Shown here piece by piece: positions 17,423 through 26,032 of a stretch of DNA of 64,000 nt; positions within the stretch are counted from its first letter, which is position 1, and every line of letters starts with the position of its first letter. Made by a program: the position numbers and the translations under genes. Under the pieces are notes generated by a model, which saw only the letters and a program-made list of their open reading frames with translations, searched no databases and was not told the origin of the DNA. This stretch comes from JACOMS01 sp964352785 (GTDB lineage: Bacteria > Pseudomonadota > Alphaproteobacteria > Caulobacterales > Maricaulaceae): the NCBI GenBank assembly GCA_964352785.1, contig CAYGTI010000002.1, positions 62,001-126,000 of the forward strand, given 5' to 3'.

Positions 17423-18062
17423 TTTTGACCAGATGAAATCGCGCCGCAGAGGATTGATGATTGTGCTGTCCTCTCCGTCCGGTGCCGGGAAGTCGACGCT
17501 AACGCGGGCGCTGCTTAAAGAAAATTCCGGTATGACCATGTCGGTCTCGGCCACAACGCGGCGCGAGCGACCGGGGGAAGTTGATGGGCAAGATTATTTC
17601 TTTGTCGAGAAACAAACATTTTCTGACATGATCGAGGAAGAGCAGTTTTTAGAACATGCCAAAGTGTTCGATAATTATTACGGCACGCCGCGCGGCCCTG
17701 TCGAAGCCGCGCTTGAAGACGGGCGTGATGTAATTTTTGATATTGATTGGCAAGGCGCGCAGCAACTCACGCAAGCGGCGGCGGACGATCTGGTGAAAAT
17801 ATTCATTTTACCGCCAGATATGCGGGAGCTTGAAAAACGGTTACGCACACGCGCGCAGGATAGCGATGAAGTCATCGCTAAACGTATGTCAAAATCCGAA
17901 GCGGAAATCAGCCACTGGGCGGAATATGATTATGTCGTGGTCAATGAGAATATTGAAAACGCGATGAGCGAGCTGCGCGCGATCATCGCGGCAGAGCGCA
18001 TGCGCCGTAAGCGGCAATTATGGCTCGGCCCGTTCGTCAAATCTTTGATTGATGGCGCGTAA
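17412..18062 (+). CDS. gmk: Guanylate kinase
   Basis: The P-loop SSPSGAGKSTL and the GMP-binding segments (SVSATTRRERPGEVDGQDYFF and YYGTPR with its following acidic residues) identify guanylate kinase, which converts GMP to GDP with ATP. Length, 216 residues, is standard. It is the last gene of the fabG-to-gmk block and overlaps yicC by 11 bases. The next gene is convergent, 10 bases away. Confidence 0.97.
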   Translation: MSSNFDQMKSRRRGLMIVLSSPSGAGKSTLTRALLKENSGMTMSVSATTRRERPGEVDGQDYFFVEKQTFSDMIEEEQFLEHAKVFDNYYGTPRGPVEAALEDGRDVIFDIDWQGAQQLTQAAADDLVKIFILPPDMRELEKRLRTRAQDSDEVIAKRMSKSEAEISHWAEYDYVVVNENIENAMSELRAIIAAERMRRKRQLWLGPFVKSLIDGA

Positions 18063-18072
18063 CAGGTTTCCA

Positions 18073-18513
18073 TTAGCCTGAATTTGCGGATCGCCTAATA
18101 CTCAAAAGTATAGCTGTAATAAGTATGATGAAATTAGCGGTCATCATTACGCTGTTTCCATCTATGCCAAACATTAAATGCTCATGTCTCGGATCATGTA
18201 AATCTGAACCCAGCCGGCCAGCCATTGTCGCCGCCGCGAAAAAGCTACCTACATGAGCCAGACTCAAATATGCGACCAGACGCACGGACCGTCCGGAACC
18301 ATGTAGTTTTGACCACACCACAAAGAGTAAAACGGGCAGCGTCATAAGGTGATAAATCAATATCCATGACATGTGGAATTTGCCATGCGGAGTCCAGTGC
18401 TCAGACGCGATGTGCGAAGGGCCAAAATCTACAAATAAAGGCACAATCGTATAATTAAGGACGCAAATCGTTATGAGAATTTTGGCTAATAAAAGGCGGC
18501 GCGCATATGTCAT
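18073..18513 (-). CDS. Four-helix integral membrane protein, unknown
   Basis: This 146-residue protein has four hydrophobic segments with unusually many His residues between the first two (HIASEHWTPHGKFH and YHLM) and another His cluster (HDPRHEHLMFG) before the last helix. The pattern suggests a membrane protein that could bind metal or haem, but I do not recognise the family and no catalytic motif is visible. It is transcribed towards gmk and stands apart from the XRE regulator by about 50 bases on the same strand. Confidence 0.65.
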   Translation of the reverse strand: MTYARRLLLAKILITICVLNYTIVPLFVDFGPSHIASEHWTPHGKFHMSWILIYHLMTLPVLLFVVWSKLHGSGRSVRLVAYLSLAHVGSFFAAATMAGRLGSDLHDPRHEHLMFGIDGNSVMMTANFIILITAILLSIRRSANSG

Positions 18514-18560
18514 GTTTTGACGTGCGTTTAATTATACTGCTTTGTCAAGATAGTAGGGTG

Positions 18561-19334
18561 TTAAGTTGCAAGGTTTTCAAAAAACTTTTGCGTGCCTGTA
18601 TCAGCGGCAAAGAAAAGTTCCACCCGCAACTCACTCATGGCGACATCCTGAACGGTGCTAAACTCTGCGAGCATCGTGAACAACGTCAATATATTATTTT
18701 CTGCTCTGACACGTGTGGTCAAAACCGGGCCATAATTCGAGAATGATTTTGCTTGCGGTGTATCAAGCCTCGGGTCTGCGGTTAGCCGCTCATAAGTCTG
18801 CCTGAGCGGCGCGCCGGGCCCTTTTTTAGCGGCTTCGGTTTGCAAACGCAGCGCAGTCCATGTCGCCACATCTGTCCAATTTAAAAATTGAGGGTTTTTA
18901 GGGTCATCATTTATGAGCGCATCAACAATGTTGAATGAGCCGTGAAACGGTAAAAGCGTGACCATGTGCAGCGCCGCCGGATTTCCGCCCATAATGTTCC
19001 ATTCGCCATCAAGCGCAATCGCGGGCATTGGCATATGGTTTTCCAGCAATATTTTGACCGCGCTGTGAACCGGGGCCATGTCTTGGCTTTGGGCTTGTAA
19101 AACCGGGAATTCCGGTGAAAACCCGGAGCTGAGCAACGCGTCGTTAACGGCAGACTTGGGCATATCAAGCGCGCGTGCCAAGGTGAGTATGGCTCCGCGG
19201 CTGGGTTTTGAGCGCCCGGTTTCCAGAAAGCTGATATGGCGGCTTGAGAACCCGGATTCGAGGCTTAGGCTCAATTGGCTAAAGCGGCGGAGGTTGCGCC
19301 AGTGTTTTAAAAGCGGGCCAAATGCAGGTGTCAT
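18561..19334 (-). CDS. XRE-family regulator with MmyB-like ligand-binding domain
   Basis: Residues about 8-63 form an XRE-type helix-turn-helix (LKHWRNLRRFSQLSLS then SSRHISFLETGRSKPSR). The rest, from about residue 95, matches the MmyB-like PAS-type ligand-binding domain, which binds small, often fatty-acid-like molecules in related proteins (ALDGEWNIMGGNPAALHMV). It probably controls the divergent membrane protein gene 19433-19870. The spacer between them carries a short inverted repeat GTAAT-AC-ATTAC at 19360-19371 and two TTACCTC copies. Confidence 0.85.
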   Translation of the reverse strand: MTPAFGPLLKHWRNLRRFSQLSLSLESGFSSRHISFLETGRSKPSRGAILTLARALDMPKSAVNDALLSSGFSPEFPVLQAQSQDMAPVHSAVKILLENHMPMPAIALDGEWNIMGGNPAALHMVTLLPFHGSFNIVDALINDDPKNPQFLNWTDVATWTALRLQTEAAKKGPGAPLRQTYERLTADPRLDTPQAKSFSNYGPVLTTRVRAENNILTLFTMLAEFSTVQDVAMSELRVELFFAADTGTQKFFENLAT

Positions 19335-19359
19335 AGGGTCTTATAGCGTTTTTAACACC

Positions 19360-19371
19360 GTAATACATTAC
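19360..19371. promoter_or_regulatory. Candidate operator of the XRE regulator
   Basis: GTAAT-AC-ATTAC is a short inverted repeat in the 98-base divergent spacer, adjacent to two direct TTACCTC copies (19369-19375 and 19389-19395). Position fits an operator serving the XRE gene and its divergent neighbour. The repeat is short and could be chance. Confidence 0.3.
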
Positions 19372-19432
19372 CTCAGACGTAATTGTTTTACCTCTTTATA
19401 TTCTTAGTCTCTTTGCAACATAGGAGATGATG

Positions 19433-19870
19433 ATGACGCCAAAAACTTGCGCAGCGCTGCTGACACTTACGGGATATGGGTTTGTAGTCTTTGGACTAAT
19501 TTGGGTTTTGACAGGATTTGCGGCTATTGACGCCCCAGCACGTGTGTTGATTGATGTGCTGGATTGGCCGCTAGACGGATTGCCATCCGCGCCTTCCCAA
19601 GAGGCTCGCTGGATGGGTGCAATCGGCGCGGGATTGACCGTTGGTCTGGGTCTTATATTTGCTTTCGTATTTTCGCCGCTAATAAAAATCAATAACCCTG
19701 TGGTTGGACCGATTGTACGCAGAGGTGGTTTACTTGCGATGACGTCATGGCTGGTCATTGACAATAGCGGGTCGATATCCTCAGGCGTTACGTCCAATGC
19801 CGTGTTCAACACAGTCTTTTATTTGCTCGTGGCTGTGCCATTAGTCTTGGTCAAATTCAGCAAGCCGTAA
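19433..19870 (+). CDS. Four-helix membrane protein next to XRE regulator
   Basis: The 145-residue protein has four predicted transmembrane segments and no catalytic motif that I can identify. Three consecutive ATG codons lie at 19427, 19430 and 19433. The AGGAG motif at 19422-19426 is properly spaced only for the third, so that start is chosen. The gene is divergent from the MmyB-type XRE regulator, the common layout for a regulator and its target. It ends 11 bases before the stop of the convergent SDR gene. Function unknown. Confidence 0.65.
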   Translation: MTPKTCAALLTLTGYGFVVFGLIWVLTGFAAIDAPARVLIDVLDWPLDGLPSAPSQEARWMGAIGAGLTVGLGLIFAFVFSPLIKINNPVVGPIVRRGGLLAMTSWLVIDNSGSISSGVTSNAVFNTVFYLLVAVPLVLVKFSKP

Positions 19871-19881
19871 CAGCCAACAAA

Positions 19882-20643
19882 TTAAAATGCATCGGGACGG
19901 AGTAGGGCATCCGTGCCTCCGTCTACATAGATAATGCTGCCTTGCATATAATCCGCCGCGTCCGAGAGCATAAATTCAATGATACCGGCCATTTCGTCAG
20001 CAGTTGCCACGCGCTTTTTGGGAAGCGGAAGCGCCTCAACGCTTTTGCCGATTACGGGATGATCCGCCGCGCCGCGAAAAAGCGGCGTTTCTGTTTGACC
20101 GGGCGCAATAGCGTTCAAGGTGGCTCCGGCCTCTGCCCAGTCTGCTGATCTGCGGCGGACCGCCCGCGCTACGGCGTGTTTGGAGGGCCCGTAAACCATA
20201 GCCCCGTGGGCATCCCCAATATGCGCCATAGCGCCGGCTTCGTCGCCATCGAGCAAGCTTTTGACGATATCGCTTTCAGGGTCTGTGCGCATCTGAGCAG
20301 AATTAGAGCTAATGACTACGCAGCGCCCGCTCGCTTCAACAACCGCGTCTTTCAGTCCGTCGAGTAGCTCTATCGCGCCGAAATAATTCACCCGTACAAC
20401 CAATTGGCCGTCATCAACGTGCCCGCCAAGCCCCGCCGCAAGGACAAGTCTGTCGATTTTTCCGCCAGATATCTCAAGCGCGGAGCGCACGGCTTGGGCG
20501 CGTCCTTGAGGCTTTGAAAGGTCAGCGGTGATGTCTGCGTTTTTTAAATCTATTCCGATAACCCGAAAGCCTTGAGCTTCAAGACGTGCTTTAACGCAAG
20601 CTCCGATACCGGATGCGGAACCTGAAATAACAGCGTGTTTCAT
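19882..20643 (-). CDS. SDR oxidoreductase, 3-alpha-hydroxysteroid dehydrogenase/carbonyl reductase-like
   Basis: The 253-residue SDR has the cofactor loop SGSASGIGA, the catalytic Ser in VVISSNSA and the YGPSK Tyr/Lys pair. Several segments agree, from memory, with the Comamonas testosteroni 3-alpha-HSD/carbonyl reductase: the VNYFGAIELLDG region, the LNAIAPGQTETPL region, and a C-terminus of the form VDGGTDALLRPDAF. That enzyme oxidises 3-hydroxysteroids with NAD, so a steroid-like alcohol or ketone is a reasonable guess. The gene opens the catabolic island and shares a divergent promoter region, with two 30-bp operator elements, with the next SDR. Confidence 0.8.
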   Translation of the reverse strand: MKHAVISGSASGIGACVKARLEAQGFRVIGIDLKNADITADLSKPQGRAQAVRSALEISGGKIDRLVLAAGLGGHVDDGQLVVRVNYFGAIELLDGLKDAVVEASGRCVVISSNSAQMRTDPESDIVKSLLDGDEAGAMAHIGDAHGAMVYGPSKHAVARAVRRRSADWAEAGATLNAIAPGQTETPLFRGAADHPVIGKSVEALPLPKKRVATADEMAGIIEFMLSDAADYMQGSIIYVDGGTDALLRPDAF

Positions 20644-20660
20644 ATAAAGCCCTTATGTTG

Positions 20661-20690
20661 TGCGTAGTCGATAGCTTTAAAATCTACGCA
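20661..20690. promoter_or_regulatory. 30-bp operator element A1 (TGCGTA-N18-TACGCA)
   Basis: Perfect arms TGCGTA and TACGCA are separated by 18 bases, upstream of the SDR gene starting at 20643 (-) and the SDR starting at 20761 (+). It begins 62 bases before element A2. Confidence 0.75.
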
Positions 20691-20722
20691 AATCGAGAAA
20701 AAATTGCTTTTATTTATAAAAA

Positions 20723-20752
20723 TTCGTAGACATGCTTATGTAAAATAACGAA
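20723..20752. promoter_or_regulatory. 30-bp operator element A2 (variant)
   Basis: Arms TTCGTA and AACGAA keep the 18-base spacing and lie 62 bases from A1, just upstream of the SDR start at 20761. Each arm deviates from the consensus, so it is probably a weaker site. Confidence 0.55.
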
Positions 20753-20760
20753 TTGGGGAA

Positions 20761-21537
20761 ATGATGAGTGATATGGAGTTCCCTGACGGGGCCACTATTA
20801 TGTTTGGGGCGACAGGAGGTATTGGTCAATTTGTCTGCCTTGAGTTGGCACGCGCCGGAAGTGATATTGCGATTGTCTGGCGTTCTAAAAAAGATGCGGC
20901 TCAGGCACTCGCGGATCAAATTAGGGTGATGGGGCGAAAAGCCAGCCTGCATCAATGCGACGTGACCGATGAAGGCGCAGCGCAAAATGCAATCACCGCT
21001 GCTGCAAAAGAGCATGGCCGCGTGCATACGCTAGTTTGGGGCGCGGGGCCGCTTGCAGAGCAGGTTCATTTCGCCGAGACCTCACCAGAGCAGTGGCGCA
21101 AGGCTGTGGATGTTGAAGTTCACGGGTTTTTTGCGGCCTCGCAAGCGGCGGTTTTGCACATGCAGCAAAACGGTGGCGGCTCGGTTGTGCATTTGGGGTC
21201 GGCGGGCGATTTGAGCTGGCCGGACAAAGACATATTATCCGTTGCGCCCAAAGCGGCCAATGAAAGCTTGATTAAAGCTATCGCCCGCGAGGAAGGTAAG
21301 AATAATATCCGTGCTAACAGCGTCCTGATTGGCGTTATTGAGGCCGGGATGTTCTTAGAGCTATCCCGCCAAGGCGTTTTTGACGCGCAATGGACAGCGG
21401 ATGTTCAGAAAAACTTAGCGCTCAAGCGTTGGGGACAGCCTGAGGAAATTGGTCATGCTGTGGTCTTTTTAGCCTCAAACAAAGCGGCATACATTACCGG
21501 ACAGCAAATTGCTGTGGCTGGCGGGTATGGACTATAA
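20761..21537 (+). CDS. SDR-family protein lacking the catalytic Tyr
   Basis: The 258-residue protein has the SDR cofactor loop (FGATGGIGQF), an NAG-like WGAG and the Ser147 strand (VVHLGSAGD), and the C-terminal half is normal (ANSVLIGVIEAGMF, ITGQQIAVAGGYG). In the YxxxK motif the Tyr is replaced by Ser160 (SVAPK, Lys164 kept). Unless another residue serves, dehydrogenase activity should be impaired. Its stop overlaps the ATG of the first beta-propeller gene by one base, so the two are coupled. Two 30-bp operator elements lie directly upstream. Confidence 0.82.
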   Translation: MMSDMEFPDGATIMFGATGGIGQFVCLELARAGSDIAIVWRSKKDAAQALADQIRVMGRKASLHQCDVTDEGAAQNAITAAAKEHGRVHTLVWGAGPLAEQVHFAETSPEQWRKAVDVEVHGFFAASQAAVLHMQQNGGGSVVHLGSAGDLSWPDKDILSVAPKAANESLIKAIAREEGKNNIRANSVLIGVIEAGMFLELSRQGVFDAQWTADVQKNLALKRWGQPEEIGHAVVFLASNKAAYITGQQIAVAGGYGL

Positions 21538-23132
21538 TGAAGCGCGCTTTTAGAATTTTTGGCTGGATCATCTTTGCTTTATTTGCGGTTATTGTCCTGC
21601 GCCGATGTGATTTCGGCTCGGCGACAAACAGACCTGATCTGGACTTGGCCCTCGCTCCGCAAATGGTAAACCCGGCAGAAGTGCCGCGTGATGTTAACAT
21701 GCCGCCTATGAACCAGATGAGCGGAGGCGGGGTTAATGCCATGCCGCATGGTGAGCCCGCGCAGCAGGACTCGACGTTGTTACCCGGACCGATAGATCAA
21801 ACACGGCGTCTTAAGGAGAGTGAGCTTGTCTACCGCTTTATGGGGCCGGGTTATTTTGGGGCGTTTAACTCCGCGCTTTATCCGGACGGCGGACGCGCGC
21901 TGTGGGCGAACGGTGTAAACGGTCTTTATAAGCTCGATTACGAAACCTATGAAATTTATGATCATGTGCCAACGCCTGAGGCCGCGAAATATACGCGGGA
22001 CTGGGCCGATGGCATTACCGCGTCACTGGATAAGAATAATAGCGGGCTAGCGATGCGCACGGCGATGAAAGCTGTTATGCCGCTACGCACGCTTTCAGGT
22101 GTCTACGCCGTCGTGGGCACCAATAATTGGTTTTATAAGGCCAACAAGGATGGCTCAATACAGGCTTATGGCGACGTTGTCGAAGGCGACCGCACGTCAA
22201 AGATTGTTCTCAAAGCGGAATTTCAGATGCCCGACGGCGAAGCGGGGCCTAGCGTGGGTATGAATATGACCTTTGACGGCTGGATCGTGTTCCCAACCGA
22301 GAATGGGTATATGATTGCCGTCTCGCCAGACCTAAAAGAGTATCGGTCTGTGCGCATGACGCATGCCGATAGGGAAGACTTATCTTCTACCGGGCCCGGA
22401 TATGGCTGGGTGCGCAATTCAATCGCAGTCGATAAAGATGGCGGCATTTATGTCGCTTCGCGTAATCATATGTACAAAATTGTTTGGACAGGCGACGACC
22501 TGTCTGTTGATCCTGCGGACGGCGCGTGGGCAGCAGAGTATAGAAATGGCACGGGGCAGGGCACAGGCGCGACACCAAGTTTGATGGGCTTCGGCGAAGA
22601 GGATAAGTTCGTTGTCATTACGGACGGCGATATCCGCATGAATGTGACCCTGTTTTGGCGTGATGACATTCCTGATGATTGGGAAGCTTTGCCGGGAGCG
22701 CCGTCTCGCCGGATTGCTGGGTTAGCTCCGGCAAACATGGGCGCGATGGACGCGCAAGACATTCAATCTGAACAGACCGTTATCGTTGCCGGATATGGCG
22801 CTTTGGTGGTCAATAATACGGGCCGGAACATTCCATTTTATATGCCCAAAAAAGGCCCGGGCCGTGCGCTCGCGATCGGGCCTCTTGTGAGTAATCCTGA
22901 TTTTCAACCCTATGGTGTTCAAAAGTTTCAGTGGGACCCAACTGCCCGTCAGTTTAAACAGGCTTGGGTGAACGAGCGCATCAGTTCGCCAAACGGTGTG
23001 CCGTGGGTCAGTTTGGGGTCAGAGCAAGTTTATTTCATGGGCGCGCGCAATAATGAATGGACACTCGAAGCAGTGAATTGGTTTACTGGAGAGCCAACAT
23101 TCCATTACATTCTTGGCGGGCAAAAAATATAA
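21537..23132 (+). CDS. Membrane-anchored beta-propeller-like protein (paralogue 1), 3' end frameshifted
   Basis: An N-terminal signal anchor (residues about 5-23) is followed by a large extracytoplasmic domain with repeated xVDxDGxxY-type blades, for example IAVDKDGGIYVASRNHMYKI. It resembles the protein at 41768-43348 over its length, including the GQGTGATPSLMG region against GSGTSPTILGG there. The family is unfamiliar to me; PQQ- or SMP-30-like propellers are the nearest picture. The stop lies in an A6 tract at 23122-23127. One A fewer would extend the protein to 23226 with YNNEFSGPTIDEKGRVFVGT, which matches the paralogue's terminal YNNNWASIAIAPNGDTYVGT. The annotated end is therefore probably truncated by frameshift or sequence error. 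Confidence 0.75.
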   Translation: MKRAFRIFGWIIFALFAVIVLRRCDFGSATNRPDLDLALAPQMVNPAEVPRDVNMPPMNQMSGGGVNAMPHGEPAQQDSTLLPGPIDQTRRLKESELVYRFMGPGYFGAFNSALYPDGGRALWANGVNGLYKLDYETYEIYDHVPTPEAAKYTRDWADGITASLDKNNSGLAMRTAMKAVMPLRTLSGVYAVVGTNNWFYKANKDGSIQAYGDVVEGDRTSKIVLKAEFQMPDGEAGPSVGMNMTFDGWIVFPTENGYMIAVSPDLKEYRSVRMTHADREDLSSTGPGYGWVRNSIAVDKDGGIYVASRNHMYKIVWTGDDLSVDPADGAWAAEYRNGTGQGTGATPSLMGFGEEDKFVVITDGDIRMNVTLFWRDDIPDDWEALPGAPSRRIAGLAPANMGAMDAQDIQSEQTVIVAGYGALVVNNTGRNIPFYMPKKGPGRALAIGPLVSNPDFQPYGVQKFQWDPTARQFKQAWVNERISSPNGVPWVSLGSEQVYFMGARNNEWTLEAVNWFTGEPTFHYILGGQKI

Positions 23133-23226
23133 TAATGAGTTCTCCGGCCCGACCATAGATGAAAAAGGGCGAGTCTTTGTGGGGACTATTTTTGGCCGCT
23201 TGCGCATCCAACCTGAAATCCCATAA
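23128..23226 (+). pseudogene. Frameshifted 3' remainder of the first beta-propeller gene
   Basis: This stretch continues the propeller protein in the -1 frame and encodes its last blade (YNNEFSGPTIDEKGRVFVGT, then FGRLRIQPEIP and a TAA). It has no start of its own. The shift occurs at the A6 tract 23122-23127. The final bases overlap the start of operator element B. Confidence 0.7.
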
Positions 23227-23256
23227 TGCGTAACAAAAATGCAACTATGCTACGCA
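23227..23256. promoter_or_regulatory. 30-bp operator element B (TGCGTA-N18-TACGCA)
   Basis: Perfect arms with 18-base spacing lie 145 bases upstream of the first TonB receptor start. No good partner at 62-63 bases was found here, unlike at the other promoters. Confidence 0.7.
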
Positions 23257-23400
23257 AAATGATATTTTAGGTTCATATTATACCTATTTCGCGCAAAAAT
23301 AAGACGTCTGTCTGCGAGTATAGCATTGCGAATAGGCTTTAAATGCATTAGCCATTATATTAACATTGGCCAAAAAATTGGTAAACAGGGGAGAAATACT

Positions 23401-25959
23401 ATGACATCCAACACATTTAAACGGCTAGGCGCGCTGGCTTTATCGACATCTCTAATCGCGATAGCATCGCCGGCTTATGCGCAGCTTGACGAAATTGTGG
23501 TGACGGCCACTAAAGTTGAAAAGTCTTTGCAGGATGTCTCGGCAAGTATTGCCGCATTTGACCTAGAGGCACTTGAATCTAAGCGTATTGAAGGCCTTGA
23601 AGATATCGCCCAGTTCACTCCGGGCCTCTACTCATACCCTTCGGCTGCAAACTCTAATGGTTTGCGCATAAGCCTTCGCGGCGTTGGCACGTTTGATCCC
23701 CAGCTTGGACTAGATAGTAAAGTGGCGATTTACACAGACGGTGTCTACATGGGTAAAACGGTCGGACTTGCGTTCGACTCGCCAGATTTGGCCCGTGTTG
23801 AGGTTCTTAAGGGGCCGCAAGGTACGCTGTATGGCCGGAATGCGGTGGCTGGCGCGATTAACTTGATTTCTCAAGCGCCCGATCCGACACGTACATTCGG
23901 CTCGTTTGAAGCTGAGTACGGCAATTATAACGCGCAAGGCGTCAAAGGCGCTGTTAACTTTGCTATGGGCGGCGAGGCGGCTCTGCGCATCTCTGCGCAA
24001 TATGACCAACGTGACGGCTGGGTTGAAAATAATGGTGCCGGAAATGATTTCGCTGGTTATGACCGTTTTGGCACGCGCATCGCTTTTGGTATTGATCTGT
24101 CGCCACGGCTTAATCTTGAACTGGCGGGTGATTATAATAAATCTACGAATGAGCCTTATTTCTATCAGTCTTTTGATATCGCAAATCCCGGGTCATTGTT
24201 CGGCGCGGCTGTTCTTGGCGCTACATCCGAGCGGATTGAGGAGTTTACAACATATGGCGAAAACGGGGACGGTTTTTCAGAAAACAAAGGTGTCAGCGCA
24301 ACGATTAATTACGACTTTCATGAAAATCATTCGATTAAGACAATCGCGGCGTGGCGGGGCTTAGACAGTGAACGGTATGTTTCATTACTACCTATGGCGA
24401 ACCCTCAAATTCTAGAAGGTATTCTCAACAGCGACCTAGATCAAAACCCGCTTAACGGTGTGTTCTCTATTAATTCAGCTTTGCAATTCGTGCCAACGTT
24501 GATTGCAAGAACGCCCGGCCCGCAAATAAGGTCTGACTATTTTCAGTTTATTCCGCGCTCGCCCATTACGGGTTTATTCCAGTCACCAGACGGTGAACGC
24601 TCGTCTACTGTTGATGGTCACTCACAATTTAGTTTTGAGACTACATCTACAGGGTCGTTCAATGACGGTAAAATCGAATATACGGCGGGTGTCTATTATT
24701 ACGACGAGCAAACGGCGACAGGTGACTCTGGTTTTAATGGCGGAGACGCACAGGACTATCTAGATGTTCTTGCGCCAGTATTTGCATTTGGCGCTGCTGG
24801 ACAAGGTTGTCATTTTGCGGCATTGGGTTTTGCGCCTCCAAGTGCATGTAATCTTTTTGGTACTGTTGCTACATCGGCGCCGCAAGCGGGAGCATTTGCT
24901 GATATACTCTCAAATCAGTTGCGGGGCGCGCTGATCGAAGGACGTTTCTCTACGGGCAATGAACTGTCTATCGATACAACGGCTTATGCCGCTTACGGGC
25001 AGGTCACATACAACGTTACTGAGGATCTACGGTTGATTGGCGGTCTGCGTTATTCAAAAGAAGACAAATCAGCTACTCAATTAAATGCGTCGCCTTTTTT
25101 CCGAGATCAGTTGACCTTTGTTGGAACGCCGATCTTACCGCAGACAGGCGAAACAAGTTTTGATAGTCTCGACCCGCAGGCGATTATTGAATATGATGTC
25201 AATGATGATGTGTTGCTATACGCAAGCTATTCGCAGGCCTTCCGCTCTGGTGGTTTTAATGCCAGCGCGTCTTTGGTACCTGTCGCCCCCGCGACGGTTG
25301 GTGCGGATTTCATTTTTGAACCGGAAGAAATTGCGGCCTATGAAGTTGGCTTTAAGGGAGAATTTGGCGGACGTCTGCGTCTGAATGCGGCAGGCTTTTA
25401 TTATGATCTGACGAATGAGCAAACAACGATTGGTATTGACCCAATCATTTCAACCAAACGCGCGATTGTGAACACAGAGACCAAAGTTTGGGGTGCTGAA
25501 GCGGACGCAACATTTGCGATATCCGAAGAACTGACGGCAACGGGTAGCTTCTCTTGGGTAGACGGTGATCCTGGCGATCTCGTAAATCCTGTCAGTAATG
25601 CTGTTCTTGAACGGCAGTTTTTACAAGCAACACCGGAGATTAGCTACTCTGTGGCTTTGAATTATGCACGCGACCTAGAGGGTGGTAAAAACGTCTTTGG
25701 TAACATCGCCTTTAGTCACAAGGGTGAAGTAGAAACTACGCCTGACTTATTCCTCAGTGATCAAAACCTAGTCAGTGGCCGTATCGGTATTGGCAAAGAA
25801 CTTGCTAACGGTAATAATGTTTACATCGCACTGTGGGGGCAGAACCTCACAGACGACAAATACACAATCGATACGCTTCCATTTGAAACATTCGCCAAGC
25901 AAGTGTTTGTTTTCGGTACGCCGAGAACATACGGCGTAACAGCAGGTTATAAATTCTAA
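23401..25959 (+). CDS. TonB-dependent receptor 1
   Basis: An 852-residue outer-membrane receptor with signal peptide ending near AYAQ, a TonB-box-like DEIVVTA, the plug domain (VEVLKGPQGTLYGRNAVAGAINLIS) and a 22-strand-type barrel ending in AGYKF with terminal Phe. The frame is open from 23326, but the ATG at 23401 follows GGGGAGAAATACT and starts the signal peptide. It should import a large or poorly permeable ligand using TonB energy. Its neighbours suggest a hydrophobic carbon source rather than iron. A strong terminator follows at 25986-26017. Confidence 0.93.
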   Translation: MTSNTFKRLGALALSTSLIAIASPAYAQLDEIVVTATKVEKSLQDVSASIAAFDLEALESKRIEGLEDIAQFTPGLYSYPSAANSNGLRISLRGVGTFDPQLGLDSKVAIYTDGVYMGKTVGLAFDSPDLARVEVLKGPQGTLYGRNAVAGAINLISQAPDPTRTFGSFEAEYGNYNAQGVKGAVNFAMGGEAALRISAQYDQRDGWVENNGAGNDFAGYDRFGTRIAFGIDLSPRLNLELAGDYNKSTNEPYFYQSFDIANPGSLFGAAVLGATSERIEEFTTYGENGDGFSENKGVSATINYDFHENHSIKTIAAWRGLDSERYVSLLPMANPQILEGILNSDLDQNPLNGVFSINSALQFVPTLIARTPGPQIRSDYFQFIPRSPITGLFQSPDGERSSTVDGHSQFSFETTSTGSFNDGKIEYTAGVYYYDEQTATGDSGFNGGDAQDYLDVLAPVFAFGAAGQGCHFAALGFAPPSACNLFGTVATSAPQAGAFADILSNQLRGALIEGRFSTGNELSIDTTAYAAYGQVTYNVTEDLRLIGGLRYSKEDKSATQLNASPFFRDQLTFVGTPILPQTGETSFDSLDPQAIIEYDVNDDVLLYASYSQAFRSGGFNASASLVPVAPATVGADFIFEPEEIAAYEVGFKGEFGGRLRLNAAGFYYDLTNEQTTIGIDPIISTKRAIVNTETKVWGAEADATFAISEELTATGSFSWVDGDPGDLVNPVSNAVLERQFLQATPEISYSVALNYARDLEGGKNVFGNIAFSHKGEVETTPDLFLSDQNLVSGRIGIGKELANGNNVYIALWGQNLTDDKYTIDTLPFETFAKQVFVFGTPRTYGVTAGYKF

Positions 25960-25985
25960 GAAAGTTCTCGGGGGAGGATTAAGGA

Positions 25986-26017
25986 AGCGGTCGTTGTTTA
26001 GCAGCGGCCGCTTTTTT
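25986..26017 (+). terminator. Rho-independent terminator after TonB receptor 1
   Basis: An 11-bp stem (AGCGGTCGTTG / CAGCGGCCGCT with two G-U pairs, loop TTTAG) is followed by six T. It ends the receptor transcript. It also shows that the next gene does not start at 25994, which falls inside the stem. Confidence 0.88.
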
Positions 26018-26032
26018 GTTTTGGGTAAAGGT

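Noticed and set aside
25994..26032. Upstream start for the tyrosine phosphatase gene
   Set aside because: It lies in the terminator stem of the preceding receptor; the lipoprotein signal begins at ATG 26033.
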